NCBI RefSeq assembly: GCF_000483125.1
Contig: NZ_KI519553.1
Location: forward strand, 62,001-126,000
Source: Atopobium fossor DSM 15642
Lineage (GTDB): Bacteria; Actinomycetota; Coriobacteriia; Coriobacteriales; Atopobiaceae
Direction: 5' to 3'
Length of the DNA stretch: 64,000 bases
Shown: positions 20,075-28,515 of the stretch, piece after piece
Position numbering within the stretch: the stretch's first letter is position 1
Layout of the letters: every line of letters begins with the position of its first letter
Notes under the pieces: model-generated
The model's input: the letters and a program-made list of their open reading frames with translations, nothing else
Databases searched by the model: none
Told to the model about the DNA's origin: nothing
Translations under genes and position numbers: made by a program

Positions 20075-21490
20075 ATGGCAGTTGTAGATTTCTTTGTCAA
20101 CATCTTGTCTACGCCAGCAATTCTTGTTGGCCTTCTCGCTCTTCTTGGTCTTGCACTTCAGGGCAAGCCTATCGAAGACATTGTAATGGGTACCGTAAAG
20201 ACCATTGTTGGTTTCTTGGTACTGTCCGCTGGCGCAGGCTTTTTGCAGTCTGGCTCTTTGCTTGCATTTGGTGAGATTTTTAACTTTGCCTTTAACATGC
20301 AGGGTGTCGTTCCTAACAATGAGGCTGTTGTTTCCATGGCTCTTGAGCAGTTTGGTTCCGATACTGCACTTATCATGTGTGTTGGTATGATTCTTAATAT
20401 CGTGCTGGCGCGTTTTTCTCGTATGCGTTACATCTTCTTGACTGGTCATCACACGTTGTACATGGCTTGCATGCTCGCTGTAATCCTGTCCATTGGTGGC
20501 TTGGCTGGTGCGCAGCTCATCATTGCTGGTGGCTGCTTGCTTGCATTCATCATGGTTGTATCTCCCGCTTACTGTCAGCCTACCTTCAAGAAGGTAACCG
20601 GCACCGATGGCGTTGCTCTTGGTCACTTTGGTGGTATTGGTTATGCTCTTGCAGGTTTGGTTGGTAAGGCTTTTAAGGGCAGCAAGTCCACCGAGGAACT
20701 TAAGTTCCCCAAGCGTCTTATCTTCTTGCGCGATACTACCGTTTCTATTTCTATCACCATGATGGTTTTGTTTGTTATTGTAACGGGTATTGCCGTTGCA
20801 AAGGGTATTTTGACCGCAGATCCCACTCAGTTTGCGCACCTCAATGACCTGCTTAATGTTGGTACCGAGACTCACACCAACTGGATTGTATGGTCTTTGA
20901 CCTCTGGCATGAGCTTTGCTGGCGGCGTTTACATCATCCTGTCTGGCGTTCGTCTGATTGTTGGTGAGATTGTTCCTGCGTTTAAGGGCATTGCAGAGAA
21001 GCTCGTCCCTGGTGCAATTCCTGCAATTGACTGCCCTGTTGCATATCCTTATGCTCCTAACGCAGTAATCATTGGCTTCTTGGTATCTTTCCTTGCAGGT
21101 ATCATTGGCCTTCTGGTACTTACTGGCATCAATAGTACTATTCCTGTAGCACTCATTCTTCCCGGCGTTGTACCTCACTTCTTCTGTGGCGCAACCGCAG
21201 GTGTCTTTGGTAACGCAGAAGGTGGCGTGAAGGGTTGTGTAGCTGGCTCCTTTATCCATGGCCTTCTCATTACCTTCTTGCCCGCAATTTGCATGCCTGT
21301 ATTTACTGCACTTGGTTTTACCGCTGCTACCTTCTCTGATGCTGACTTCTCTTGGATGGGCATCCTGTTTGGTAATGCGGCTCAGGGTATTCAGGGCACA
21401 GCACTTATGATTGTTTGCATTCTTGTGTTCTGTGCACCTATTATCTACAACTTTGTTGCACCTAAGAAGGTTGTTGCTGAGCAAGAATAA
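20075..21490 (+). CDS. PTS ascorbate-type (SgaT/UlaA) IIC permease, locus 2
   Basis: Membrane component of the second ascorbate-type PTS. 471 residues, about 45 longer than the IICs of loci 1 and 3, the extra length being a hydrophobic C-terminal segment (ALMIVCILVFCAPIIYNF). Family features: LTGHHTLYMACMLAV, GVALGHFGGIGYALAG, GVRLIVGEIVPAF, PAIDCPVAYPYAPN, HFFCGATAGVFGNAEGG. ATG 20075 follows AAAGGGGG. Codons are strongly biased toward the groEL-like set, hinting at high expression. Confidence 0.9.
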   Translation: MAVVDFFVNILSTPAILVGLLALLGLALQGKPIEDIVMGTVKTIVGFLVLSAGAGFLQSGSLLAFGEIFNFAFNMQGVVPNNEAVVSMALEQFGSDTALIMCVGMILNIVLARFSRMRYIFLTGHHTLYMACMLAVILSIGGLAGAQLIIAGGCLLAFIMVVSPAYCQPTFKKVTGTDGVALGHFGGIGYALAGLVGKAFKGSKSTEELKFPKRLIFLRDTTVSISITMMVLFVIVTGIAVAKGILTADPTQFAHLNDLLNVGTETHTNWIVWSLTSGMSFAGGVYIILSGVRLIVGEIVPAFKGIAEKLVPGAIPAIDCPVAYPYAPNAVIIGFLVSFLAGIIGLLVLTGINSTIPVALILPGVVPHFFCGATAGVFGNAEGGVKGCVAGSFIHGLLITFLPAICMPVFTALGFTAATFSDADFSWMGILFGNAAQGIQGTALMIVCILVFCAPIIYNFVAPKKVVAEQE

Positions 21491-21522
21491 TGGCCTCACG
21501 GCTATATAATGAACTCGCAGGT

Positions 21523-21551
21523 TTGCCGGGGTGCATGCTGTGCCCCGGCAA
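21523..21551 (+). terminator. Stem-loop between IIC and IIB of locus 2
   Basis: TTGCCGGGG (21523-21531) / CCCCGGCAA (21543-21551), loop 11 nt, no T-tract. More likely an RNA processing or stability element that adjusts IIC and IIB levels than a strict terminator. Confidence 0.5.
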
Positions 21552-21611
21552 CTATTTATATGGTGTAGTTAGTACAATAAAACTGCACCTGCTCACACAA
21601 AGGAGTGAAGC

Positions 21612-21899
21612 ATGAAGGTATCAAAGATTATGTGTGCCTGTGGTTCTGGTCTTGGCTCGAGCCTCATGGTAGAAATGAACATTCAAGATGTTCTTAAGAA
21701 GATGGGTATTGAGGGCATTTCTGTTTCTCATTCAACCACTTCTGACGTAAAGCCTGGCGCTGCAGACCTGTTTGTTGTCGGCCGTGATCTGGCAGATTTC
21801 ATCAAGGATGTTCCTGAAGAGCAGATTGTGGTTCTTCAGAACATCATCGATAAGAACGAGCTGGAAGAGAAACTTCGCGAGAAGAATATTGAGGCTTAA
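21612..21899 (+). CDS. PTS ascorbate-type IIB, locus 2
   Basis: 95-residue phosphocarrier with active Cys10 in CACGSGLGSSLM. AAAGGAG stands 7 nt before ATG 21612. DLFVVGRDLADFI and VLQNIIDKNELEEKL complete the SgaB-like fold. Flanked on both sides by strong hairpins, unlike the tightly packed locus 1. Confidence 0.9.
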   Translation: MKVSKIMCACGSGLGSSLMVEMNIQDVLKKMGIEGISVSHSTTSDVKPGAADLFVVGRDLADFIKDVPEEQIVVLQNIIDKNELEEKLREKNIEA

Positions 21900-21909
21900 A
21901 TACACAGCT

Positions 21910-21974
21910 ATACACGACTGCCCAAAATCAGTTGTGTATTTGCACGCGCTGTAGGGGCATTGTTCCTGCAGCGC
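21910..21974 (+). other. Two consecutive hairpins between IIB and transketolase, locus 2
   Basis: First: ATACACGACTG (21910-21920) / CAGTTGTGTAT (21929-21939). Second: GCGCTGTAGG (21946-21955) / CCTGCAGCGC (21965-21974), each with one G-T or T-G pair. No T-tract follows. Likely mRNA processing or partial termination signals separating PTS and enzyme expression. Confidence 0.45.
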
Positions 21975-22004
21975 ATTATTTCGCATTATTTTTTGGAGAT
22001 ATTG

Positions 22005-22859
22005 ATGGATCAAAAAACGTTTGATGAACTTTCGCTATTTTGCGTGAAAGTTCGCAGAGATATCCTTCAGATGCTTATGAAGGTTGGTTCTGGCCATCTG
22101 GGTGGTTCAATGTCCATTGTTGAACTCATGAGCGTACTCTATGGTAAACACCTACGCTATGATGCAAGCAATCCTTTGTGGGAAGACCGTGATCGCGTGG
22201 TTCTTTCCAAGGGTCATGCTGGACCTGCTTGGTATGCCACGTTGGCAGAGAAGGGCTTCTTTGACCGTAATATGTTGCTTACTCTTAACGAGGGCGGCAC
22301 CAACTTACCTTCTCATCCCGATCGTATAAAAACACCTGGCGTAGATATGACTACTGGTTCTTTGGGTCAGGGTACTTCTACCGCTGCTGGTATTGCTACT
22401 GCTTTGCGTATGAAGGGTTCTGACAGGCGCGTATATCTTATTGTGGGCGATGGCGAGCTTAATGAGGGGCAGTGCTGGGAGGCATTTCAGTATATTGCGT
22501 CCAATAAGCTTAACAACTGCATTGTTATTATCGACTGGAATAAACGCCAGCTTGATGGCTCGCTTGAAGAAGTTATTAATCCCTTTGATATTGCCAAGAA
22601 GCTTGAAGCCTTTGGTTTTGCAACACAGCAGGTTAATGGCCAGGATATGAATGCTGTAGACGAAGTCCTTACCATTGCCGAGAATACCAAGGACACTGCA
22701 GTGGCTATTATTTTGGATAGTATTAAGGGTGCGGGTATTCCTTTCTTTGAGACCTATTCTGGCAATCACTCTGTGAAATTTAGCGCTCCTGAGGTTAAGA
22801 AGGCGGCAGATGAGGCACTTGCTCAATACGAGAAGATTTTAGAGGGGAGTGAGGTCTAA
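22005..22859 (+). CDS. Transketolase N-terminal subunit (PTS locus 2)
   Basis: Thiamine diphosphate-binding half of the second split transketolase. ATG 22005 is preceded by TTGGAGA; the frame extends upstream into the hairpin region but without a ribosome site. 284 residues with GSGHLGGSMS, VLSKGHAGPAWYA, GSLGQGTSTAAGIA and GDGELNEGQCWEAF followed by KLNN. The next gene starts within its stop (TAATG). Confidence 0.93.
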   Translation: MDQKTFDELSLFCVKVRRDILQMLMKVGSGHLGGSMSIVELMSVLYGKHLRYDASNPLWEDRDRVVLSKGHAGPAWYATLAEKGFFDRNMLLTLNEGGTNLPSHPDRIKTPGVDMTTGSLGQGTSTAAGIATALRMKGSDRRVYLIVGDGELNEGQCWEAFQYIASNKLNNCIVIIDWNKRQLDGSLEEVINPFDIAKKLEAFGFATQQVNGQDMNAVDEVLTIAENTKDTAVAIILDSIKGAGIPFFETYSGNHSVKFSAPEVKKAADEALAQYEKILEGSEV

Positions 22860-23818
22860 TGTTTAAACTTGCCAAAGATCGTGGCATGAACTCTCCTGAA
22901 CTTCGCGCTGTTGTAGTACATACACTCCAAGATCTCATGAATACCAACGACCGTGTTGTTGCTCTTGAGGCAGATTTGGGCGGTGCTTCCGGTTTTACCA
23001 AGATTGCACAAACCAATCCTGACCGCTTTGTGCAATGCGGTATCTCTGAAGCTAATATGGTTGGCGTTGCTGCAGGTATGAGCACACTTGGCTTTAAGCC
23101 CTTTATGCATTCGTTTGGACCGTTTGTATCCCGTCGCGTTTTTGACCAGGTATTTTTGTCTGGTGGCTATGCGCACAACACTATTAATATCTATGGCTCT
23201 GACCCTGGATTTTGTGTAGGCACCAATGGTGGCACTCACACTACTTGGGAAGACGTTGCGCTTATGCGTACCATCCCAGGAGCTATCGTATGTGATGCTG
23301 CAGATGCCACACAGTTGGATTGGATTATTCGCGAGTTTGCACAACTTGAAGGTGTGCATTACGTTCGCGCTAATCGCAAGGCAGTACGTGATGTGTATGA
23401 GCCTGGCTCTACTTTTGAGCTTGGTCGCGGCAATATTGTTCGTAAGGGTAACGATGTTCTTATTATTGCGGCCGGTCAACTGGTAAGCGAGGCTTTAGAT
23501 GCTGCAGAGATTTTAGAACAGCAGGGAATTTCTGCCGAGGTAATAGACATGTTTTGCATTAAGCCTCTGGATGAGAAATTCGTGCTCAGTGAAGCTGCAG
23601 AAAAGAAGGCAGTAGTTACCTTTGAGAACCACGGTGTTATTGGTGGATTGGGAGATGCTGTTGCAGCAGTTTTGGCAGAACATAGTGTGGCTGTGCCATT
23701 TAAACGTCATGGCGTTGTGGAGAGCTTTGGTCAGGTAGGTAGTCCAGATTACTTGCAAAAGGCATTTAAACTTACGACCAACGATTTGCTGGATACGGTT
23801 ACGGCACTTCTTAATTAG
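22859..23818 (+). CDS. Transketolase C-terminal subunit (PTS locus 2)
   Basis: 319 residues, coupled to the N-subunit by a 1-nt overlap. Contains the catalytic glutamate region CGISEANMVGVAAG, SDPGFCVGTNGGTHTTWEDVALMR (split here by its length), VFDQVFLSGGYAHN and VTFENHGVIGGLGDA. The N-terminal MFKLAKDRGMNSPELRAVV is slightly longer than in the other two C-subunits. Ends before a 38-bp palindrome. Confidence 0.92.
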   Translation: MFKLAKDRGMNSPELRAVVVHTLQDLMNTNDRVVALEADLGGASGFTKIAQTNPDRFVQCGISEANMVGVAAGMSTLGFKPFMHSFGPFVSRRVFDQVFLSGGYAHNTINIYGSDPGFCVGTNGGTHTTWEDVALMRTIPGAIVCDAADATQLDWIIREFAQLEGVHYVRANRKAVRDVYEPGSTFELGRGNIVRKGNDVLIIAAGQLVSEALDAAEILEQQGISAEVIDMFCIKPLDEKFVLSEAAEKKAVVTFENHGVIGGLGDAVAAVLAEHSVAVPFKRHGVVESFGQVGSPDYLQKAFKLTTNDLLDTVTALLN

Positions 23819-23837
23819 GTTTTGAATAAAGATAAAT

Positions 23838-23875
23838 AGTAATCCCAAAGCCAATTAATTGGCTTTGGGATTACT
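23838..23875. terminator. Perfect 38-bp palindrome, probable terminator
   Basis: Left half AGTAATCCCAAAGCCAATT is followed at once by its exact complement. As RNA it would form a long stem with minimal loop. It lies 20 nt after the locus 2 stop. There is no T-run after it (TCTAG), so it may act as an RNA end-protecting hairpin or as a protein-binding site rather than an intrinsic terminator. Confidence 0.6.
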
Positions 23876-24009
23876 TCTAGAACCTCGTGTTTTTATATTT
23901 GGATTAGGTATGTTCTGGTAGAACGAAAAATACATTTTCACAAATATTGAAAAAAAGTGGGTTTGTTTGAAAATCCCCTCTTAACTACGATTAATTTAGG
24001 AGGGGTCAT

Positions 24010-26124
24010 ATGAGTGTCAGAGTTGAACAACTATACAATTTAGTTTGCTGTGCCCATATTTCCATGCATGTTAGTGATTTTGCGGCACGTTTTGGAGTAA
24101 GTTCCCGAACGATTTACAATGACGTTAATCGCATTAACACTTTTTTACGTGCTTACAATAGAACATATATACAGAATAAACGCGGTATTCTCTCTTATGA
24201 ATATCTATCTACAGTTGCCTTTTCACAGCTAGTTAATGACAGAGAGCTGTTCTATATAGATCCTGAGTTTCGTCGTACTCGAATTGGTGAATTAATACTT
24301 ACGCTATCTGATGGATTTAGCATCGAAGATTTGCAGGCATATTACGACATATCACGGAATACTTTATTGCATGACATACAGTATATTAAAAATATCTTAC
24401 AAAAATACTCAATTAAGCTCACATCATTTCAGTTTGTTGGATATGTGGTTGAAGGTTCTGAAAAAGATATACGTAATGCACTCACCTCATTCTTTTTAAA
24501 TGATGAGTTCCTCTTTTACAAAAGCAATACTGTCTTTGAAGATTGCTTAAATAAGAGCAATGACTCTGCTTGCAATATCTCAGAGGTTGAAGAGTCAACA
24601 TCATTATCTACACTAGATTTTTCAGTCAAAATGCATGAGCTTATAGAAAAAATATGTAAAGACTTACAAGTTGAATTCAGCGATGCGTCTGTTGATTATT
24701 TAATTTGCTCTGCCTACGCATCGTATTGCAGGATACGAATTAATAAAAAAATAGTACTGGCCTCTCAGGTGATACCTACTACACGTGAATTTGAGATGGT
24801 AAAAAAGTACTCAAAAACACTTGAACAGATTTTTTCAGCGGAGTTATCGGCAGATGAGCTAGATTATGTGGCAAGTAAGTTACGTGAAGCATCAATTGTG
24901 CACTTTGATGATCTTGTATCGGAAAACTGGATAAAACTAGGTATTCTCATCGATAAGCTTATCGAAGATGTTTCCCATGCATTCCCATATGCTGGTTTTA
25001 TTGATGATGAAATGTTACGAGTGGGACTCCTTAATCATCTGCGTCCAGCATATTGGCGTGCAGTCAATCAGACCTTTATAGAAAATCCAATGCTGGATTA
25101 TGTCGCAAATCAATGTACTGAACTCTTTGATGTGGTAGAGGCTAGTCTTAAAATTGTTGAAAGCGAGTTAGATGTTCACTTTCCGATTGAGGAAGTAGCT
25201 TTCTTTACATTATTTTTTGCAGGGTCTTTGGAGCGAAATAAGCGTGCTGCGATACGTCAGACCAGCGTTATAGTTGTTTGTCGGGAGGGACTTGCTACCT
25301 CTCAGTTGATTAGGTCAAAACTAGAAACAAATTTCGATATAAATATTATTGGTGTTTATGGAGTTGCTGAAGCTAGACGTTGGCTTGAGAGTAATAACGT
25401 TGATGTTATTGTGTCTGTAGGGCATTTTTCATTTTCAGGTGAAAATGTTATTGAGGTTTCTCCTCAATTTAACCAAGTTGATTTTAGAAAATTACAAGAG
25501 AGTTTTCATTCTCAAACAAAGCCTGTGGACGTTGCAGAAATTATGTCCATTATTTTGCGTCACGCTTCACTTGAAGAAGATAAGAAAAAACTACTAATAA
25601 GTGATTTAAAGCAATACTTTGGACTCTCTTCAAAGTGTCTAGAAAATTGCAAATTAGAGAGAGGTGGCTATCAGCCTATGCTACATGAGGTTCTTACAAA
25701 AGACTTAGTGGAAGTAAATTATGAGGCGGCAGATCGAAATGATGCTGTACGTCGTGCAGGAAGATTATTAGTAAAAAGAGGCATCGCAGAGGAATCGTAT
25801 ATAGAAGCTATGATAGAAAACGTTGAGGTAAATGGTACCTATATAGTAATTGCTCCAGGAATTGCAATGCCACACGCCAGGCCAGATAAAGGAGCTAAAT
25901 CTATTGGCTTCGGAATAATTACGCTTAGGCATCCCGTTATATTTGGTCATCCAACGAATGATCCCGTAGAAATCGTTATCGCACTTTGTGCAATAGATCA
26001 CCAAACACATTTAAAAGCACTAGCAGAGCTTGCAGAAATTCTTGCAGATGAAACAAAAGTTAAGCAGATTAAGTTAGCAAATACGCCTGGTGAAATAATC
26101 AAAATCATGGAAGGAAGCGAGTAA
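24010..26124 (+). CDS. BglG/MtlR-type PTS-regulated transcription regulator with EIIB/EIIA domains, locus 3
   Basis: Likely activator of locus 3. 704 residues: N-terminal helix-turn-helix (SDFAARFGVSSRTIYNDVNR) and a second (SIEDLQAYYDISRNTLLHDI), two PRD domains, an EIIB-like part with the cysteine in VVCREGLATSQLI (~residue 425), and a C-terminal EIIA with the active histidine in GIAMPHARPDKGA (~residue 620). TTAGGAGGGG precedes ATG 24010. The base composition is more AT-rich than locus 2, suggesting a different history. IIB starts inside its stop (TAATG), so the fused EIIA probably feeds IIB directly. Confidence 0.9.
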   Translation: MSVRVEQLYNLVCCAHISMHVSDFAARFGVSSRTIYNDVNRINTFLRAYNRTYIQNKRGILSYEYLSTVAFSQLVNDRELFYIDPEFRRTRIGELILTLSDGFSIEDLQAYYDISRNTLLHDIQYIKNILQKYSIKLTSFQFVGYVVEGSEKDIRNALTSFFLNDEFLFYKSNTVFEDCLNKSNDSACNISEVEESTSLSTLDFSVKMHELIEKICKDLQVEFSDASVDYLICSAYASYCRIRINKKIVLASQVIPTTREFEMVKKYSKTLEQIFSAELSADELDYVASKLREASIVHFDDLVSENWIKLGILIDKLIEDVSHAFPYAGFIDDEMLRVGLLNHLRPAYWRAVNQTFIENPMLDYVANQCTELFDVVEASLKIVESELDVHFPIEEVAFFTLFFAGSLERNKRAAIRQTSVIVVCREGLATSQLIRSKLETNFDINIIGVYGVAEARRWLESNNVDVIVSVGHFSFSGENVIEVSPQFNQVDFRKLQESFHSQTKPVDVAEIMSIILRHASLEEDKKKLLISDLKQYFGLSSKCLENCKLERGGYQPMLHEVLTKDLVEVNYEAADRNDAVRRAGRLLVKRGIAEESYIEAMIENVEVNGTYIVIAPGIAMPHARPDKGAKSIGFGIITLRHPVIFGHPTNDPVEIVIALCAIDHQTHLKALAELAEILADETKVKQIKLANTPGEIIKIMEGSE

Positions 26125-26402
26125 TGTATAGACTTGTTACGGTATGCGGTGCAGGAGTTGGAAGCAGTATGATGCTCCGACTATTTGCCCAACAGATTTT
26201 GGATGCAGAGGGAATAGAAGCAGAGGTAGATGCATCGGATATAGGCTCTGTTGACCCTAGCGCATATGACGCTCTTATTACTACTTCTGATTTTGCAGAT
26301 GCATTGCGAGAAACCGAAACGCCGATTATTCGTATAGACAACATGATGGACAAGGCTTTTCTCAGAGAGCAACTACTTAAAACAATCGCTTCTATTAAAT
26401 AG
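26124..26402 (+). CDS. PTS ascorbate-type IIB, locus 3
   Basis: 92 residues with active Cys8 in VCGAGVGSSMM, then the SgaB-like fold and VDASDIGSVDPSAYDAL. Overlaps the regulator stop by 1 nt and lies 14 nt before IIC. Confidence 0.9.
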   Translation: MYRLVTVCGAGVGSSMMLRLFAQQILDAEGIEAEVDASDIGSVDPSAYDALITTSDFADALRETETPIIRIDNMMDKAFLREQLLKTIASIK

Positions 26403-26416
26403 GAGGTTGCAAAAAA

Positions 26417-27697
26417 ATGAGTGTATTTCTTTACATTGTTAATAACTATCTAAGTCAATCCGTTTTTATCATTGGGTTTGTAATTATTGCCGGTATGCTT
26501 GCAATGGGAAAGAAATGGAATCAAATTCTTCCTTCAGCAATTAAGGCCATGATTGGTTTCACCATGATTAACCTTGGTGGACAAACATTGGGTACTGCTT
26601 TATTGCCGCTAGCAACTATGATTTCTAAAGCATTTGGTACTACTGCAGCAGCTGCAACAGACATAGGAACAGCCTCTGCGGAATATATGGGAGAAATTGG
26701 TACCGAATTAGCTCTTATTTTTGCCTTTGGTTTTATTGTTAACTTGTTGTTGGCACGATTTACTCGCTTTAAGTTTGTTCATCTTTCGGCACATGTTTCT
26801 TTTTTCTATTCAGGATTACTTGCTGCTCTACTTAAGTACAATACTTCCTTATCATTTTGGGGCATTGTTTGTGCGGGATCAGTAATTTTAGGTTTATATA
26901 TGACATTTACCTGCGCTTATGTTAACTATTGTATTCAAGGTGTGAAAGGTGGAGAAGATATTACCCTTGCACATTCAAGCTCTTTTGGTCTTTTAACTGC
27001 TACCATTCTTGCTAAGACATTTGGTAATAAGGCCAACGATTTAGAAGAAATTAAAATCCCAAAGCAGTTTTCTTTCTTACGTGAAATGACTATTGCTCTG
27101 ACTTTAGTTATGACACTTCTTTTTCTCGTTGTAAGTATTTTTGCTAGTCCTACATGGGTTACTGAAAATATTTCTGGTGGAAAAGATATTTTAGTGTATT
27201 CAATTCTACAGGGTATTAGCTTTGGCATGTGGATAACAGTTATCATTACAGGCGTACGAATGATGCTTGCTGAAATTATTCCTGCATTTCACGGTATTGC
27301 TGAGAAGATTATTCCAGGTGCAAAACCTGGTCTTGATGTTCCACTGCTATTTCCAAATTATCCAACAAGTGTTATCGTCGGCTTCTTATGTAGCCTATGC
27401 TCTGGTCTTGTGGGCATGGTTGTGTTGGCAGCAATTGGCTATCCAGTAGTAGTGTTTCCTGCTCTTATTCCTACTTTCTTTACTGGTGCTGCTACTGCTA
27501 TTTTTGGAAATGCTCATGGTGGTGTGCGTGGTGCGATTATTGGTTCTTTGGTAAACGGTGTTCTCTTAATCGTGGGCCAAGCGCTTCTGTTGCCTATCGT
27601 TGGTTCCTATGCGCCTATTATGCGTATTCTTTCTGAGACAGATTATTGTGTTTATGGACCCATTCTCGGTTGGATTCTTCAGCTTTTACCTCTGTAA
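26417..27697 (+). CDS. PTS ascorbate-type (SgaT/UlaA) IIC permease, locus 3
   Basis: 426 residues, polytopic membrane protein of the UlaA family: SAHVSFFYSGLLAALL, GGEDITLAHSSSFGLLTA, GVRMMLAEIIPAFHGIAEKI, PGLDVPLLFPNYPTSV and FFTGAATAIFGNAHGG. AGGAGG lies 9 nt before ATG 26417. Its substrate-binding stretch (LAHSSSFG instead of the IGHYVTLG or LGHFGGIG of loci 1 and 2) differs, so it may take a different sugar. Confidence 0.9.
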   Translation: MSVFLYIVNNYLSQSVFIIGFVIIAGMLAMGKKWNQILPSAIKAMIGFTMINLGGQTLGTALLPLATMISKAFGTTAAAATDIGTASAEYMGEIGTELALIFAFGFIVNLLLARFTRFKFVHLSAHVSFFYSGLLAALLKYNTSLSFWGIVCAGSVILGLYMTFTCAYVNYCIQGVKGGEDITLAHSSSFGLLTATILAKTFGNKANDLEEIKIPKQFSFLREMTIALTLVMTLLFLVVSIFASPTWVTENISGGKDILVYSILQGISFGMWITVIITGVRMMLAEIIPAFHGIAEKIIPGAKPGLDVPLLFPNYPTSVIVGFLCSLCSGLVGMVVLAAIGYPVVVFPALIPTFFTGAATAIFGNAHGGVRGAIIGSLVNGVLLIVGQALLLPIVGSYAPIMRILSETDYCVYGPILGWILQLLPL

Positions 27698-27722
27698 TAT
27701 TTTTGTAAGGAGCAAAATAGCA

Positions 27723-28472
27723 ATGGGTAATAGAACTCTATCTGAGCTGAGCAATATGCCTTCTTTGTCGATTCAAGCAAGTAATACTGTTCTCTTTTTG
27801 ACATTTGGGTATCCAGAGTGGACTACATTTATTGAGCTGCTAAGACTTTTTAATAGATATGGTATTGGATATGTTGAACTTGGTATTCCTGTACAAAACT
27901 CATTTGCAGATGGAGAGATAATAAAGAAGGCAAATGCCCACGTATTACCTATTCTTACAAGGTCAAAAATCATTGAAGGATTAAAAGAAATTCGTGCTTA
28001 CTTTTCTTTCAAAATGATTTTAATGACTTATAAAGAGGGTATCGACAAATATGATTTAAGCTCTATCGATTCTACTCTATTTGATTCTTTGCTATGTGTA
28101 GATGAGTGTTATCCAGAAAGCGTTTTCCCAAACACGATTAGACTCTTTTCAAACGAACTTTCTGATCAGCAAATGATAGAGCGCGCAGAAAAAACGAGTG
28201 AATTTGCGTATATTATATCAGGTAAAGGAAAGACAGGCTCTCAAGGAACTCTTCAGACAGAATATATTAGCACCATCAATCGTTTGCGGAAAATGACTAC
28301 CAAAAAGAAATATGTCGGGTTTGGTATTAAAACTCGAGATGATGTCCTCAGTGTTTTGCAGAATGGTGCCGATGGGGTTATTGTTGGTTCTGAGCTAATG
28401 AGACATATCAATAATGGTGGAGTTAATGCAGCAGAAGAATATCTACAGGAGCTTGGCTTAACAAAATGTTAG
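27723..28472 (+). CDS. Tryptophan synthase alpha-like TIM-barrel protein of unknown substrate
   Basis: 249 residues, ATG 27723 with AAGGAG 10 nt upstream. It matches TrpA at the active-site level: ELGIPVQNSFADGE keeps the catalytic pair Glu and Asp (residues 52 and 63, the same 11-residue spacing as Glu49/Asp60), YIISGKGKTG corresponds to the Tyr/Thr-Gly loop, and VGFGI and IVGSEL to the phosphate-binding loops. Overall similarity to TrpA looks low, and no trpB or other trp gene is near. As the last gene of PTS locus 3 it takes the place that split transketolase has in loci 1 and 2. I infer an aldolase-like cleavage of the imported sugar phosphate giving glyceraldehyde 3-phosphate, but this is unproven. 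Confidence 0.72.
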   Translation: MGNRTLSELSNMPSLSIQASNTVLFLTFGYPEWTTFIELLRLFNRYGIGYVELGIPVQNSFADGEIIKKANAHVLPILTRSKIIEGLKEIRAYFSFKMILMTYKEGIDKYDLSSIDSTLFDSLLCVDECYPESVFPNTIRLFSNELSDQQMIERAEKTSEFAYIISGKGKTGSQGTLQTEYISTINRLRKMTTKKKYVGFGIKTRDDVLSVLQNGADGVIVGSELMRHINNGGVNAAEEYLQELGLTKC

Positions 28473-28515
28473 TAAATTGACTAGCGGAAAACAAAACTTT
28501 TTTAAGCCCCTTGAG

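Noticed and set aside
20018-21499. Long open frame opposite the locus 2 IIC gene
   Set aside because: Antisense shadow of a strongly codon-biased membrane gene, full of Asn, Lys, His and Cys without domain features.
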